64,000 bases of DNA from Pseudisothecium myosuroides (GCA_951799445.1 OX637289.1:5919321-5983320); one strand, 5' to 3'; shown: positions 22,284 to 35,224, counted from the stretch's first letter. Made by a program: numbers and translations. Notes: generated from the sequence alone by a model not told the origin.

Positions 22284-22720
22284 CTCTAAAACTACATGTT
22301 GGTCATTGTGGAAATTGCCTTTTTTGATATTGTATGAATTTGCTTAACCTTTGAACGACGCGGTGGACGTTTGGCATCCGATGAATGACAGAGAATCTTT
22401 GCATGTGCACAGAAGTACAACTATTCATCCTTCAAAGTTTGTTGAGAAAAGGGAAGGTCTTCTATAGGAGGTGGACTTCCAATGAGTCTTCTCCATTTTT
22501 TTTAAGGCAATGATTCTCATGGTATTCAAACAGACAATCCACGGTCACCAGTTCGTCTTTTAAGGGTTAAAAAAACACTGAAGAACATTCATTGGAGGTG
22601 AAACTATTGTGCAAGACCTTCCGTTTTTTACGGAAAATTCCCAAGGATGAACATTTGCACTTTCTTAAGAAGAAGGATTCATCCGTCCCACACTTTAGTG
22701 TCTGCAACGTCCTTCTAGGG
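22284..22720. mobile_element. TTAA-flanked family B element, host of a nested copy
   Basis: The left end CTCTAAAACTACATG follows TTAA at 22280-22283. The right end ACGTCCTTCTAGGG precedes TTAA at 22721-22724. Its left part (GTTGGTCATTGTGG...GATATTGTATGAATTTGC) and right part (AAACACTGAAGAACATTCATTGG...) align with the two halves of 8059-8279 on either side of an internal TTAA. A second element fills exactly that TTAA (22348-22566). Confidence 0.7.
22348..22566. mobile_element. TTAA-flanked family B element nested in its relative (219 bp)
   Basis: Ends CCTTTGAACGACG and CGTCTTTTAAGGG, flanked by TTAA at 22344-22347 and 22567-22570. The interior is the inverted equivalent of the host element, so the pair forms a head-to-head structure. 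CCTTTGA after TTAA resembles published piggyBac-type termini (family knowledge, not a search). Confidence 0.78.
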
Positions 22721-22724
22721 TTAA

Positions 22725-23898
22725 CTACTAAAGCGGACGCTGAGGGCAATTTTTGTCTAATGGGACTTTGTGGAAGCCTCTACACGTAAGAAATTTCCAA
22801 TTTCCATCCTATTTTTCTATCTTTGGAAAAGGACGATGTACACCTTGAAGTCGTCTCATTGTTGTCCTGTGTATTTTTATGCAAAAGAAGATTCTAAAAA
22901 GTTATGTCATACACAACGGGTTTTTCTGGACAAGTGTCTGCTAGAAGCCTTTAGAGCACTGGTGCAAATCTGGAGGGACTGAGTCTCACGGGCTCAAATC
23001 CTTTGACAAGTGCGAAATTTTGCCTAAAAGAAAAACACTGCTCACACAGCTACTCCAGCACGAGCTTAGGTCTTCCATAGTTCCATCGTACAGTTGTGAA
23101 ATTCTGTCCGTGGTCAAGAGTTTTTTCTTTTTCTTTTTATGAAGTTTCACGACAGGATCACGGTACCTTTAATTTGTTTATAAAGGGCAGTTTGCAACGA
23201 CCTTTCTTGGGCACTTCCCAGCCCAAGGACAATGAGAATTTGGCAGTTGAGATGCCTTTTCTATGAATATTTAGTAGGCTACAGTAATTTTTGAGGCGGC
23301 TACCTTGCAGGACATGGGCTCCAACTTTGCAATAAATTGCAGAGCGTTTGCCAAAATTGGTGAAGAGTCCATGTGTTTCTTCCCTTCCCGGCCTCTATCT
23401 TTGTAGTCCAAGCGTTGTTGTACTGTACTGTACTCTTACCCTTCAAGAGAGTGGTTGTGTGAAGCCATAGCAGCATGCCTAGCTAGACAGAAAAGTCGAT
23501 TTGCACTTGCCTCGTCCACCACCGATTCCTTCATGGGATTGGTTTGAGGTAGGACACTCGCTGTATCTACAGAAATGCAGGAGTTTGGCAAGTAGACTAA
23601 GCTTACATTATGGAGTGTCTCACTGAGAGTTGTCTTCTGAACCTTCCGATCCTAGGCTGAAAAATGACACTCACAATCGTGATGATCAATGCAAGCCCTC
23701 CACGCCTAAGGTGGCTATTCTAACTAAGATATTGGGATGAACAACTAGAAAAGCGGAAGGCTCTTAGAATGGCTTCTCTGCTGAAGTATACAGAATAATC
23801 AGAGAAGTATTCGTTTTCTAAAGTTGAACGGGAAGAGGAGACTCTGCCTTGGTACTTGTTTTTGGGATGCCGAACCAGATCATCCATTTACAGGAGTA
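22725..23898. other. Unassigned intergenic stretch
   Basis: No gene recognised. A short TGTACTGTACTGTACT tract is near 23416. Several 60-70 codon ORFs lack domains or supporting context. Confidence 0.5.
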
Positions 23899-24629
23899 AG
23901 GTAGGAGGCTCAGAAATGGAGCATCTAAGGGCTGGTCCGCCTTTTTCATGTATTTCCTTGGATGGAAATATTTTTAGCTCATTTTTCAGACATAGAGAAA
24001 TTGATGAGGAATCTAACCCAAGTGGTTTCGTATTTTTCCGAGCATTTTTTTTTTTGAAACAAATGAACAATTTCCGTTGTAAGGGGAAATAGTATACAGA
24101 CTAGAGGCAAGAACCTTGGAGAGAATTTTTAGCATTTTCAAACGACTAAGCAAAGCAATCGTAACCATCCGAAACCAAAACAGGGCCCAGCATCAAAGCA
24201 GTTAACTACTCAAATGATCCCATCTTGGAAAGAGCCATGTGCCAGTTGATCTCACGGCGAGTCCAGACCCCGAAGAACGGTGATTGTAACTAGGTGTTAT
24301 TAAACCTCCTTAAGAACACGTCGACCTTGTTAGGGTAAAGTTCACACAGCTTCAACGTTTTGAGCCAGGCGTGGTCTAACAGGCTCTCCCAAAGGACTGT
24401 TTCAATTTTGAAATCTGGCCAAGGGGAGTTACTGAAGCAAGTGGCGTTCCTGTTCAGCCACAAAACCCAGAGAACCGAGCCACGAAAGAGTGACTACATA
24501 GAGGTATCCTTCTTCAAATGTCGGGGGAGCTTGGAGCCGATAACACATTGTTCACATGTTAGGATAGGCCACCATCTCCAAACGGCTGGAATCTCAAGGG
24601 CAATATACAAAACAGATAATGCAAAGTTC

Positions 24630-25202
24630 TAGGCGTGTTTTGTTTTGGGACAATGCTGGAATTGATGCAGAATAGTTTTGTCTAGGCTAGTTTGACAGCA
24701 GTTACAGGTCGTTGATATGTTTGGTGCAGCCACCTTCCGCCAATAGTGTACTGCGACGGGGCAGTGGTAAATCGACCACATGAAGTCTACATCTTTGTGT
24801 GGGCGTGACTTGCTCCAAACATCTTGCCTCCACGGTTGGTAGTTAGCCGGAAGAGAGCCATGCCATTTCTCTGCCATAGGTCGGATTAGCGTTGAGCGGT
24901 TGGTGAGCATCGCACGTCCCATTTTTGCCAAGAAGGAGTGAAGTGGGCTATCCTCACTCCACAGCTAGCGTCCAGAATTGAACATGAGGTCCGCAGTGAT
25001 TCCTATATATAGTGGTGGGTCTGTACCTTGTTTGACCACCCGTATTCGTCTAATCAGTCTTGTAGCTTGGAGCGAGCTGCCAGCTATTGGAGCCTTGATG
25101 GGGTGCAGCATGAAAGATGGGATTGCCACAATAAATCGTTGGACCCTTGCGGGTATCTCTAGTGTGGTTCGATCTATTGTAAGGCTCAGCTTGAAGCCCA
25201 GG
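24630..25202 (-). pseudogene. LINE ORF2 C-terminal part (zinc-binding RVT region)
   Basis: The minus-strand frame 24629-24931 contains HYWRKVAAPNISTTCNCC, then LDKTILHQFQHCPKTKHA. This is the C-x-x-C then H-x3-C-like arrangement of the zinc-binding domain following plant LINE reverse transcriptases. The adjoining frame at 24965-25202 (GFKLSLTIDRTTLEIPARVQ and on) is the connector. A stop at the junction (24962-24964) separates the two frames. The upstream half continues beyond the 4.4 kb insertion, at 29630 onward. Confidence 0.75.
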
Positions 25203-28200
25203 TGTGAGCGCTTATTTACCCACCCTTGATAAATAAGTGAGTACAACCAGGCTCTTGAGTTTTTAGGTTTGATTCTCGTTCTATGGGTGCCTAGTGTAAA
25301 TCCATTGTGCCTTCCAAGCAATGGATCTTTTCTAAATCCTAAACATACACAAGTTTGCAAGAACTAAAGAAGTCAAGAGAAATTAACTTAAATTGCAAGT
25401 TTTACTCTAATTGGGTCGTACCAATTAGGCCACGGTGGTTTTTGAAAGAAAGGTGATACAGTCTAAATTTAGCCACATATAAAGATAGAGATTTTCATGC
25501 CATTTCCAAAAATATAAAACTCAACATTATGCGACCTTCCTAGCAAGAGTTATGGACGGATGAAGGTCTAGCTTGTATAAGTCTATCCAAACTTCATCCT
25601 TGGGTTTAGACCCCTTCCCTATTCTATTTTACTTCAAGTTTTTGACTCTGACTCTATATTGCCCACTTCTACCTAAGTTCTAAGTTTGGACTTGGATGGA
25701 TGAGTTTTACCCTATTTCCTCCATATTCTAACCCAAAGTTCATCCGTTGTTTGCTACTAAATGATTAAGAATTTCTCTTAAGTTAGACTAGTTCTGGGCT
25801 TTACTAAGTGCCTTCTACCTATTTCCAAATCTAATTATTCTCTTTGATTACCTCTTTTAATAATTGTTTGATCTTTATCCTACTTAGGTGGATCGGTGCT
25901 ACTCTGAGCAGATTACTATTTTTAGATTTTTGTTAATTTTTTCTTTGTAACTCTTAATTCTAGCTTTCCGAAATGCTAAGACTCGTGCTAATTGGACCTT
26001 CCTACTAGGAGTTATCAATGGATGAAGTTTGACTGCTAATCGATACTTCAAACTTCATCCGTGGTTTTCTACTAATCTACAACTTGAATTCTAATTTTTG
26101 TTTCACTTCTGGAGTTTAGATTTATGTTTCTACCTAAGTTTCTATTCTTGTTCCATTTGGATGAAATGTAGTAACTTTCATCCGATATTACTCCTAAACT
26201 TCATCCGCTAATATCTCTTTCAATTTGATTCCAAATTCTAAGTGTGAGATGGTTTTGGAAACCTCTAACTAGACTCTACAACACTACTACCCTAGTTCTT
26301 GAAATATCCCTATTCTAGATACTCTGAATTGAATTTAAAGTTCGGTCCTACTTGTAAATGTCTAATTTTGAGAAATTGGAATGGATGGGTTAAAGTTAGG
26401 AGCTTACCTCGGAGTTGGAGTCATTGTTTAGGTAATTGTATACCCCTTCAAACTCCCCATCATTTGCCATATTTCGGAATCGTTTGGTAGTTTTGCCCAC
26501 GGCTTTAAGTAGGGATTTTAGTACAAGGTTTGCCAATTCTTGAATTTCACTTTTCTTTTCTTTTCCTTCTAATTTCTCTTTCTCTTCTAACACTATTCTA
26601 ATTCAATTATTTAACCTTCAAAGGGTTGACTAGTCTTGGACTAAATAATTGAAATCAACTCTCCAATAATAATTGACTCTTCAACTCCTTGGTCAATTAT
26701 TATTCTATCCAAATTTCTATGGTTCTAATTGTTCTCCTTAGATTTCCACCTAATCCTATCTCTTCCTAAATCCTCTTCAACTTCTAAATTGCCACTTCAT
26801 CATTCTAAATCATCACTTCATCTCTCTCTACTCCCATTCTACTTTATTTGAGTTTTGAGAGCTATCATACTACTTTAGAGAATTTTGGCAATGGAAACGT
26901 TGCACCAAAGATTTCTTTTCCTAATTGCTTCCTACCTTCTAAATCCTACTTTTACTTGTCAATTTCATTTCACTAATGCATGTCTCCTCCTATATTCTTA
27001 GAACACCAAGCGGTTTGCTTGTAGTGTTAGTTTGTCTTTCTAGTACCGAGATTTTGAGTCTCTACTCTTTTTTCCCAATTTTTCTTGATTCACGGCCTGG
27101 CCAGAGGAGGCAGGCTACCTCGGCAGTCCAGAACGATAGTACCGAACAGCAGCCCAGAACAAGTACCAAACAGCAGCCCAGAACGAGTACCGAATAGTAG
27201 CCCAGAACAACAGGCCCCTCCAAACTCCGACCGGTAACCCCCTCGTACGTGGCAGCTTCGGGTTGGCCCGACCCCTCCTTGGCGGACGACGTGGCGTGGT
27301 GATGTGGCGCGGCTACGGCTTGACCGCACCTACTGGGTCTCGGCAGCACCTGTTGGGGCTTCGGCAGTCCTTACTGGGGCTCGAGATGGTACTGGCTGGG
27401 GTTCTGGGTGGTGCTGGGATTTCGGTATTTGCTTGATGAGTTCTGGATGGTGGCTGGGGTTTAAAACTGTGTTGAAATCTTTTTCACTTTCTCTCTTCAC
27501 AATTGCATACTAAGGTTTGACTCTCTTTCTGGAGGCTAGGGCCTCACTAATGTATAAACTCGGGAAAGTAATGACTAGTTTTTGGATACTAAACTTGGAA
27601 TTCCACAACAAATGTTTTGGAACCTAAACTTGGAGTAAGAAGTGACCGCTTCTAATTTTTGGAGCTTTTTAGAATAAAAAAAGTCAAAGCTTCGCCGTGT
27701 TTTGATAAATCTCCAATTTTCTAAGACAACTCAACCGAAGTAAAGTCAAGCTTCGCCGTGCTTTGATAAATCTCCAATTTTCTATGACAACTCAAACGAA
27801 ACAAAGTCAAAGCTTCACCGTGCTTTGATAAATCTCCAATTTTCTAGAACAACTCAACGAAGCAAAATCAAAGCTTTGCCGTGTAGGGAAAAAAACATAT
27901 AGAACCGGGGAACAAGGGAAGCCAAAGTACCACGTCAAGAGTTAAACTAGCACCTAACCAAAGCCAAATCACACATACACACAAATTTAGGAGAACTTCG
28001 CAATTAAGGAGTTTCCACTTAAGCCCATGCAACAACAATTAGGCACTAGAGGGCCCCCTAAGCGGCATCGCCAAGGTACGGAGGGGGCATTCTCTAAGAT
28101 TAGTGCCAAGTAATAAGAACCACGCAATAAAACCCGCAATAAACCACAACAAGTTAATCAAGAGCAAGCTTTGAAGGGACCCCAATGTCTTCCAAAGAGA

Positions 28201-29629
28201 GCTCCAAAAACACCAACAATGAAGCTAAAAATGCTTCAAAAACACACAAAATTGGCAACGTGGCCTAAAATGGCCAAAATCCAACTAAATGGACCCAATT
28301 GTGTAAAATGAACCAAAATATGGCTACAAGGGGTGTTTGTGAGAGGAAAATGAGCCCCCTTATATACATTTCCAAGGGTGCTCAACCCCCCTCTTTTCCT
28401 AAGTCGTAAACTTATCAACTAAGATTTTCATCCTAATCTTCAATTTTTGACTTTCTACGCTGGTCCAAATGTCTAACTTTTGGAGATCAACTCCAAATTA
28501 AAAATCGATTGCACCATTGGCTTCAGAAGGCCATTTTTAGTCTTCACAAATCCCCGCCCCTTAACCAAATTCTAAAAAACGCAACATAACCTACCGCTAA
28601 CTGAACTCCAAAACGGGGTAAAAATCCAAATCTTGGAGCTTGACTTTTTTGAGAAAAGTAACTAGCCTAGGTTCTTTAGTAGATATGGGGAAGTAAGAAA
28701 AGACCTAGCTTTGACCTCATTCCAATTTCGTATGCTCCCGGTACGCAAGTCAACTCCACCGTAAACTTCAATTTTGCCAATTTTCGGGGAATCTCGCAGG
28801 TTTGGGCACTTTTGGCTATCGGAATGTCTTGAAACTTGGTGGGGAATCTTATTAGCATAAAAGAAGCTAATCTAATTTTTAGTGAGATTTTACCGCAACC
28901 TGGGTAATTTCTAGGAATTTCCCATCGTAGGTTTTGGCGGTTGACCGTTCGGAAGGGCATCTTCTGCAAGTCAGAAAATTCCGAAATTTTTTATGGAACC
29001 TCTCATGGGATTCCACAAAGGATGTGTAAGCTCATATTTTTACTTTGCACAAAGGTCAGAGGAGAATTAAATTCTGCCTTCTCCTTTCAATTCTGGCAAC
29101 TAGGGAATCTTTCACATACAAGAGAATCTTGGCAAGCCGATTTTGCCATTGAGTTCCAAATGTGATTTTCACCCTAGAGCTCCATACTCCACCCGTAGAT
29201 TCTGCTTACGGGTCAATCTTGAGTTTGTAACTCCTGCAGGCCAACAATTGGGATTTCCGCTATTTCTTCGATGCTATGGGGAAAGTGAAACCTATGTCTG
29301 GGAATGGACTTAGGACCTCAACGGTATTCCCTCGGACCAATTTTAGCCAAAAGATGTCACATGTACCGTAGGTTTGGGCTGTTTGGGTCAGGTTAGCCCT
29401 TAATTCTACTTTTTACAAATATTCCTACGTTTTAACCTATGTACAAGTGGAAATATAATTTATTTGGGGGAAACAACCTATAAGGGCCCAAATGCAATAT
29501 TGGTACGTGACATACCTATTTTGGTTTTACACTCTTTTTTGGGTTTTTTGTGTATAAAACTATACTTAAATTTGTAAAAATTGAAAAAAAGAAAACTGTG
29601 AGTCCCCAGTGACGAATTGGGGGCTCACA
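25203..29629 (-). mobile_element. TG...CA element C, LTR-like, non-coding (4.4 kb)
   Basis: Starts TGTGAGCGCTTATTTACC and ends GGGGGCTCACA. The 5 bp duplication is CCAGG (25198-25202) against CTAGG (29630-29634), one mismatch. Homologous to elements A (36042-41271) and B (56463-61511), with the same orientation as B. Shared marks are the GTGCCTTCCAAGCAATGGATC block near the left end, the GGCATCGCCAAGGTACG block near 28065, CAAAGCTTCGCCGTG repeats at 27690-27880, and a TATATAAG box (28359-28366, reverse). A private part at 27146-27208 carries a roughly 30 bp tandem repeat with CAGCAGCCCAGAAC. There is no gag or pol. It is either a solo LTR of unusual size or a non-autonomous retroelement. Confidence 0.82.
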
Positions 29630-31466
29630 CTAGGGAGGTGAAAATTACCATCACCGGAAGTTGATCATCCTCACCTGCGAATAAGGCAAGGAATTCTTGG
29701 GGGCTAGTGATGGTGCTGTGGTTGGTAATGAGATGCAGCCAATCTGTAGGGAAGGAAGATACTAGGTGGTTAAAGGCCCCAGTCTTCGTGTCCAATAGAC
29801 CATGTCTATCTCTGGCTTGCTCCCAAGAAATGAATGTAAGGGAGCTTGTATCCCAGATAAGTTTAATTAACCATAAGCCTTGGCGCATGAGAGTTGTTGC
29901 GCGACTAGGGGAGAATCCATGTAAGCTGTCGATGAAGTCGGTGGTCCACTACAATGGGGTAGAAAGAACTTTGTCATGGTTTTTGGGTGGAGCCGCTGAG
30001 ACATACTTGACCAAAAGTTGCCATGCTTTGATGATGCGGTCCCAGGCTTGTGATCCCTTTGTTGCTTTGAATTTGTGAAGTAGGGACCATTGGGTCATGG
30101 CTGGCCAAGTACCGCTGGCTTGGGGGCAAATTTGAAGTAGTTTGTGACGTAGCAAGATCTATAAGTTGGAGGAGCCGGGTAGCAAGGCTTTCAACAGCCA
30201 TTTGGCCATTAAGGCGTGCAGCGCTTCGATGGGATCCGCCAAGTTTAGGCCTCCGATCTTTTGCTTTGCACAACAATCCGACCAGCTCACCCGAGCACGA
30301 CTCCTGTGGGTGGATCCCAACCAAAGGAAATCCCTCAAGGATGCCCGGATTTGTCTGATGACAGCAAGGATATTGCCCCAGATGCAAATAAAGTAGCACA
30401 ATGTGCTGAGGAGAATTGAGTTTACAATCACCGCCCTACCAGCTAACGATAAGTGTATGCTGGTCTAGGGGTCCAGCTTTTTCTTCACCTTCGCTGCCAG
30501 GAAGCTATCCACATCTTGAGTGTCGATATCAATGCTGAATGGGGAGCCTAGCAGCTTGGACATTTGCTTCTCAGCTGCCCATGGGCATTCCAATTGGGCT
30601 AGCCATGTAGGTATTGGTATTGCAGAAATCCAATAAGCGAGGCTCTTTGGCCAGTTGATCATGAGGCCAAAGGCTATGCTGTACGTCTCAATCAGCAGTG
30701 AAAGACGCCTGAACACCTCTTTTCGTCCAAGGATTGTGAAATTTTCATTGTCTGCATATTAGCTAAGGAGCTGATCACTTGCTGCAGTTGGGAGAACAAT
30801 TCCCTTGAGAGCCCCAGATTGTTGTAGATTCTTTGCTGCAGCATTGAGAGCCTCTCCAACAAATAAGAGTAAATATGGTGCAAGTATGCACCCTTAACGA
30901 ATGCCGCGCAGAATGAGGAAGGTAGCAGAATCATGTCCATTGATACAAACGGTCGCCTCCGCATCCACAAAGAGGATTCGGATCATGTGAATGAAGGACC
31001 CAGGCACGCCCATAGTTTTGAGTACTTGGAGAAGGAATGGCAGATGAACTGTATCATAAGCCTTTTTAAAATCGAGTTTTAGTAAGACCATGTTATGCTT
31101 GGAAGCCTGAGTGCCCAAGAAATAGTCTCGTGAAGTAATAACACATTATCAAGGATGTATCGCATTGGGATGAAGGCAGTCTGATCTGTGTTGATGACAT
31201 CCGCCAGGAAAGGCTGCAACCATCGTTGCAGGGCCTTCGCAAGTATTTATAAGCCACATTGAGCAGGCTTATAGGCCTCCACTTCCCAAGTTCGTCTCAA
31301 GCCCCGCCTTTATGAAGAAGCACAATTGTGAATTGTCCCTTTGTTCATGCCTCTGGGCAAGGCTCCACGAGTGATGGCTTGCTGGACCATGATGGTGAAA
31401 TCAGCTCCAATGAGAGGCCAAATTTATTTATAGAATTCTACAATGAACCCGTCCGGCCCAAGACAA
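29630..31466 (-). pseudogene. LINE reverse transcriptase, decayed
   Basis: The frame at 30894-31118 carries LKLDFKKAYDTV, the conserved palm motif of plant LINE reverse transcriptases. The upstream LGPDGFIVEFYK and TIMVQQAI (about 31466-31370) begin the RT domain. The YADD active site is expected near 30750, but the sequence reads LANMQTMKIS, so the catalytic pair is lost. Downstream pieces are GLMINWPKS (30465-30716) and RASLRDFLWLG with RARVSWSDCC (30159-30431), followed by the 29625-29888 frame. These lie in different frames separated by stops, so no functional enzyme can be made. Acting normally, this protein would prime reverse transcription at a nicked target. Confidence 0.88.
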
Positions 31467-31741
31467 TTCCGAGCATTTTTGAATTACTTATGAATTTTCA
31501 AACAAGTTCGATCGTAGGTCCCTATTTGTGACCCTAGGTCTTTCATAAATAGTTCACTTGCAATTCTAAATGAAAATGGGGAAAGCAAACAGAATGATTG
31601 GCTCTTACAATTAATAATGCTTTTTTTCTTGATTCATTCAATGACTATAATAGTCAATTTCAGAACTACCTCATGTCCATTTCATAGCCATTTATAGGAT
31701 CCATTCTTAATGCCCGCTCTGTTTTACAGCCTCCTACCTTA

Positions 31742-32389
31742 GTCTCACCAGACACCATTGTGGCAGAGCCATTGAGTCATTGTGGAGTTGGTGACACCAT
31801 AGAGTACAGTACAATGGACAAGCGCGGATGCAACAGAAGTAGATCTAAGCACACAAGAATGAGGGAGATGTGGATAGTGATGGTCAAATAAGGTAGATGT
31901 ACCTAAAAGTAACACTTGTTCAAGATCTGTAGATCTTGAGGGTAGCAACAGAATAAAATGATGTGCACTTGTTAGGAAATGGTTTAGCAAACCAACCATT
32001 AGAGAAAAAACAAGGCCTCTAGAAGGCCGTTCCATAGCCCTCCAAGGACCCCACACATTACATTTTTTTTCTTAAGGATTAGTTTTCCCCCTCACTACCG
32101 GAGGGCACCTCAAAACTAAGACGGAATCAAGAGAACTCTGTTCAAATCAACATAGAACAAGTTTTTTGTATCAAAATCTTTATTTTTTAACCATTTGAAC
32201 AAGTTTCTGTTGTTTTGGAGTAGAGGGTTGTGCCTGTCAAGTACTAGAAGCCACAGGATTGCAAGGATTTGTATTAAGCAAAGAAAAGTTAAAATTCCTT
32301 TGATCAACCAATATGCATTCACTTTGAAATTCACTGCATACTACAAATACATTCACTGATGAAAACCACAACACCATCAATGTCCCCGC
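31742..32389. other. Intergenic stretch with a hAT-family fragment
   Basis: 31995-32110 resembles part of the hAT element 17217-17732 (ATTAGAGAAAA, GGCCTCTAGAAGG, CATAGCCCTCCAAGGACCC, TTAGTTTTCCCC). No complete ends were found. The remainder has no recognised feature. Confidence 0.45.
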
Positions 32390-35222
32390 CTATCTATGAG
32401 GACTATGCCGGCGAGAGTACAATTGCGTATTCGTTCTCCGAATGTGGAGAACAGGAAACAGAGGACGACAAAGAAGAAGAGGACGACGAAGTTCACGAAG
32501 AAACAAAGTAGCGGGAGAGAGGGCGCAAGCGGGAAGTTGTTGTTTCTAGAAGGTCAACTGCTGAAGTTGTCGCCGCATCCACCCGAAACCCTAATTCTCA
32601 TCGGAAACCACGTGACGAAAAGCAGTCAATGAAGGCGGATTCAAACGACAAAGGGAAAGAGGCCACATCCAAGGAAAAAGCTGAGGTACTATCTCTTTCT
32701 CTAGCTTTAATTTGTAACGTCAACAGGTGCTTCCATGACATTGTGAGCGTGGGCAATTCTTCTGCCTTCTTGTACGTTGTGTGGAGTGTAATGCTATAGG
32801 ATGTGGAGTATAGATTGAGTGGAAGCCTGTGCAACAAATTGTTGTAGTTCTTTTCATACGTGACAAGATAGACGAGTTTGTGCTTAGGTCGGCAATGTCG
32901 ATTAATTCATGTCCTGTGATTGAGGTCGGAGAGAGTGTGCGTGTGAATTTTTTTGAAGCCTAGGAAGCTGTGGTTATACGTCACGTATGGAAGAGTGCAG
33001 TCGTCTAGTCGTGCGTAGAACAAACAGCAGTGCAGGTTGTTCGAAGAGTCGATTGTTTTTTTCTTTCCCTATAGCCAAAGGCCCGAAAGTGTAAGAATTT
33101 GGTGATGTCAGTTATGTATAGTTTTCTTTGTCGGTCAATTGACTCAATTCCCTGCACATCACAGGCTTGTGCAAAGAGAGACATGAAGTGAAATATTCCG
33201 AGGAAATTTTTGTTTTTGTCTAGAACAATTGGAGATCAACTACTGTTTTTTATCAAGAAAAAAGTGTATAATGCATTTGGGGAGCAGGTTAATGAACATA
33301 GTTCGGTACAATAGCGTATAGGCGGAATTGTATGGGTTCTCTTCCTACTAGATTGTACAGAGGTGGAACCTTTTATTAACCAGGAAATATTCATTGACTG
33401 GTCACTGCTATCAACGTTTTCTTTGAATACGTTGGCAGTGAAACGCATACCTCCGAAACATGGTATTGGGGTTCAAAATATCCATGTCCGGTGGAAGGCA
33501 ACAAAAGAGGATGGTCAGGAGAGGGCACTCTGTTTTTTAGATAATGAAGTGCAGTAGGTTAGACAGTGCTTTTGTAGTCCTTGCATACTTTGGTTTTGCG
33601 AAGAAGTTGGTGTGCTGAAGAAAGTGATGGTGAGGCACAGTTGAAGTATTGTTAATGACAACTTCACTTAAGAGATGAAGTGAATTTGCTGGGAAGGAGG
33701 TGGTGATTTGTCTTTGGAAATGGGGAGGTCTATCACAAATTGAATTTTCTTTGAGGTTGATCAGATTTTTTTTTCCTTTGAGGTCGTAGCGTAATGCTTG
33801 ATTATTTTCGAGGGGGGAATGATGAAGAGCACTCGTAATCCCACTCTGTCATGGCATTGGCGTCCTCTTTTGTCCAATGTACATGGACTGTAGAGTCCGA
33901 CTTCAGAACGTCTGATGTCGTTGTGGAAGACGTCGTGCGACAGATGTTTTTTTAGCGCCATAGCGTAAGCAGTACTACGTGTTATGAATTCAATATTCAT
34001 TCAACTAATGTCTTATGCAGTGAATTTTAGATGTGGCCTTGCAGGCGGTGTGGGTAGTAGGGATGCTTGTAGGGACAATTTATAAGAATTGAAGGGAAGT
34101 GTCCGGAAGAATGGTACTCATGTTCCAAATGGTTGACAGTCGCTTTGAAAGAATTCTTGGAAAGGGATAATGTGTCAGATACTGGTTTAGCAATGCCGGA
34201 CTCGCTTTTGCATAGCAAGCATATTGGAAGGTGAATTTTGGACGACAAAAATTTTACATTGCTGTGCACTGTGTCAGGCAACTTCCACAATGGACGCATC
34301 TGAAGAAGAGGAGCGTAAGAAGCAAGGTTTTGAGACGTGGGCGCCAGCCAAGAAGTCTAGGAGAAAACCCATCTCAACTAAAAGAATTGTCACAGACGAC
34401 TACGCAAACGAAAACGAAGTGCCTCCAAAGAACAATCCGGCCACACCATGTCGGGCGGCACTGTTGTCACCAAAGATTACCCAGACGACAAAGAAAGGCT
34501 CAGAGAAAAAAAAATCTTGAAGTGGGAAGAATACGGGAGGTGGAAATGTACGTACCGTAGTGATCACTGAGAAGGAGTAACGTCTTCTGCTGAGTTTGAA
34601 GCAGAAGTCTACGCCCAATGTCACTGGGAATGTAGTCATGTAGAAGCCGGTGAGATTTGTGAAACCATTTCCTGATTTCATTACAGCATGGGTTTTTTTG
34701 TCTGAGGTCATTGAGCACGTTGGTTCTTCGAACACAGTTTAATTGGCCATTGTTTTCTAACCTAAATTGGTTGGGAGAGTTCGAACCATAATGATTTTGA
34801 AACCTTGTGCATTAGTCCTTATCTTTGATGCATGTGCGCACCTCATGCTGCAAGGCAGAACGTCACTCAGCATGGGGTGCTGTGTATAGAGAAGAACCAA
34901 GCATCCGATGGAAGAGAGGATACTGGCGATCCAAGTGAATGTCTGCCCCGTGCTCATGATAGGGAACAACGTTTGAAAAAAAATTTAGGCACTGCAATTG
35001 TGTCTGCGACAAATAAGAACAACGACGTTGACAAGAGGATGCGTGACAAGGGAAAGCAACATGTTTCTGTACAACCGGCATCTACAAATGAAGAACCTAT
35101 TGAAGAGGAGATCAAAAGGAATGGGAAGCGAGTGAGGGCCGAAATAACGCAGAGGCAGGAGGATCGCGGTTCTAATAGTGACTTTGAGGAGCCCCCAAAG
35201 GTACAATATATTGTTGACATGT
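32390..35222 (+). pseudogene. Broken multi-exon gene of unknown function (basic, low complexity)
   Basis: Three exon-like pieces share a charged, Lys/Glu/Ser-rich composition. 32394-32691 reads TIAYSFSECGEQETEDDKEE, then a TAG, then RERGRKREVVVSRRS, ending before a GTACTA donor-like site. 34288-34520 begins MDASEEEERKKQGFETWAPA and ends in a lysine run. 34832-35224 continues with RLKKNLGTAIVSATNKNNDV and ends at EEPPK, next to GTACAA. The gaps are AT/TG-rich and intron-like. No domain is recognised; the composition suggests a nuclear or nucleic-acid-binding linker. It could be the N-terminal half of a transposon gene related to 55133-56260, because 35560-35640 is the reverse complement of the leader at 55010-55090. 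Function is not assigned. Confidence 0.35.
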
Positions 35223-35224
35223 AA

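Larger units (their letters stand above)
24050..31466 (-). mobile_element. 5'-truncated LINE (non-LTR retrotransposon), interrupted
   Basis: Flanked by the 14 bp duplication TTCCGAGCATTTTT (24036-24049, 31467-31480). The 3' end is on the left and shows a short A-rich tail (T run at 24045-24055 on the plus strand). The 5' end at 31466 falls inside the reverse transcriptase region, at LGPDGFIVEFYK. Variable-length duplications, an A tail and 5' truncation are hallmarks of target-primed reverse transcription. A 4.4 kb element at 25203-29629 interrupts it. Without that insertion about 3 kb of LINE remains. Confidence 0.92.
23899..31739. mobile_element. TA-flanked AGGTAGGAGG element split by a LINE
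   Basis: The left end AGGTAGGAGGCTC follows TA (23897-23898), and the right end CAGCCTCCTACCT precedes TA (31740-31741). These are the same termini as 4919-5233. The halves join across the LINE: 24005-24049 matches the middle of the shorter copy (AAGTGGTTTCGTATTTTTCCGAG), and 31467-31500 continues it (GAATTACTTATGAATTTTC). Removing the LINE leaves about 0.4 kb, close to the size of the relative. Confidence 0.78.

Noticed and set aside
23416..23431. TGTAC repeat as a meaningful array
   Set aside because: Only about three units; ordinary microsatellite-scale repetition.
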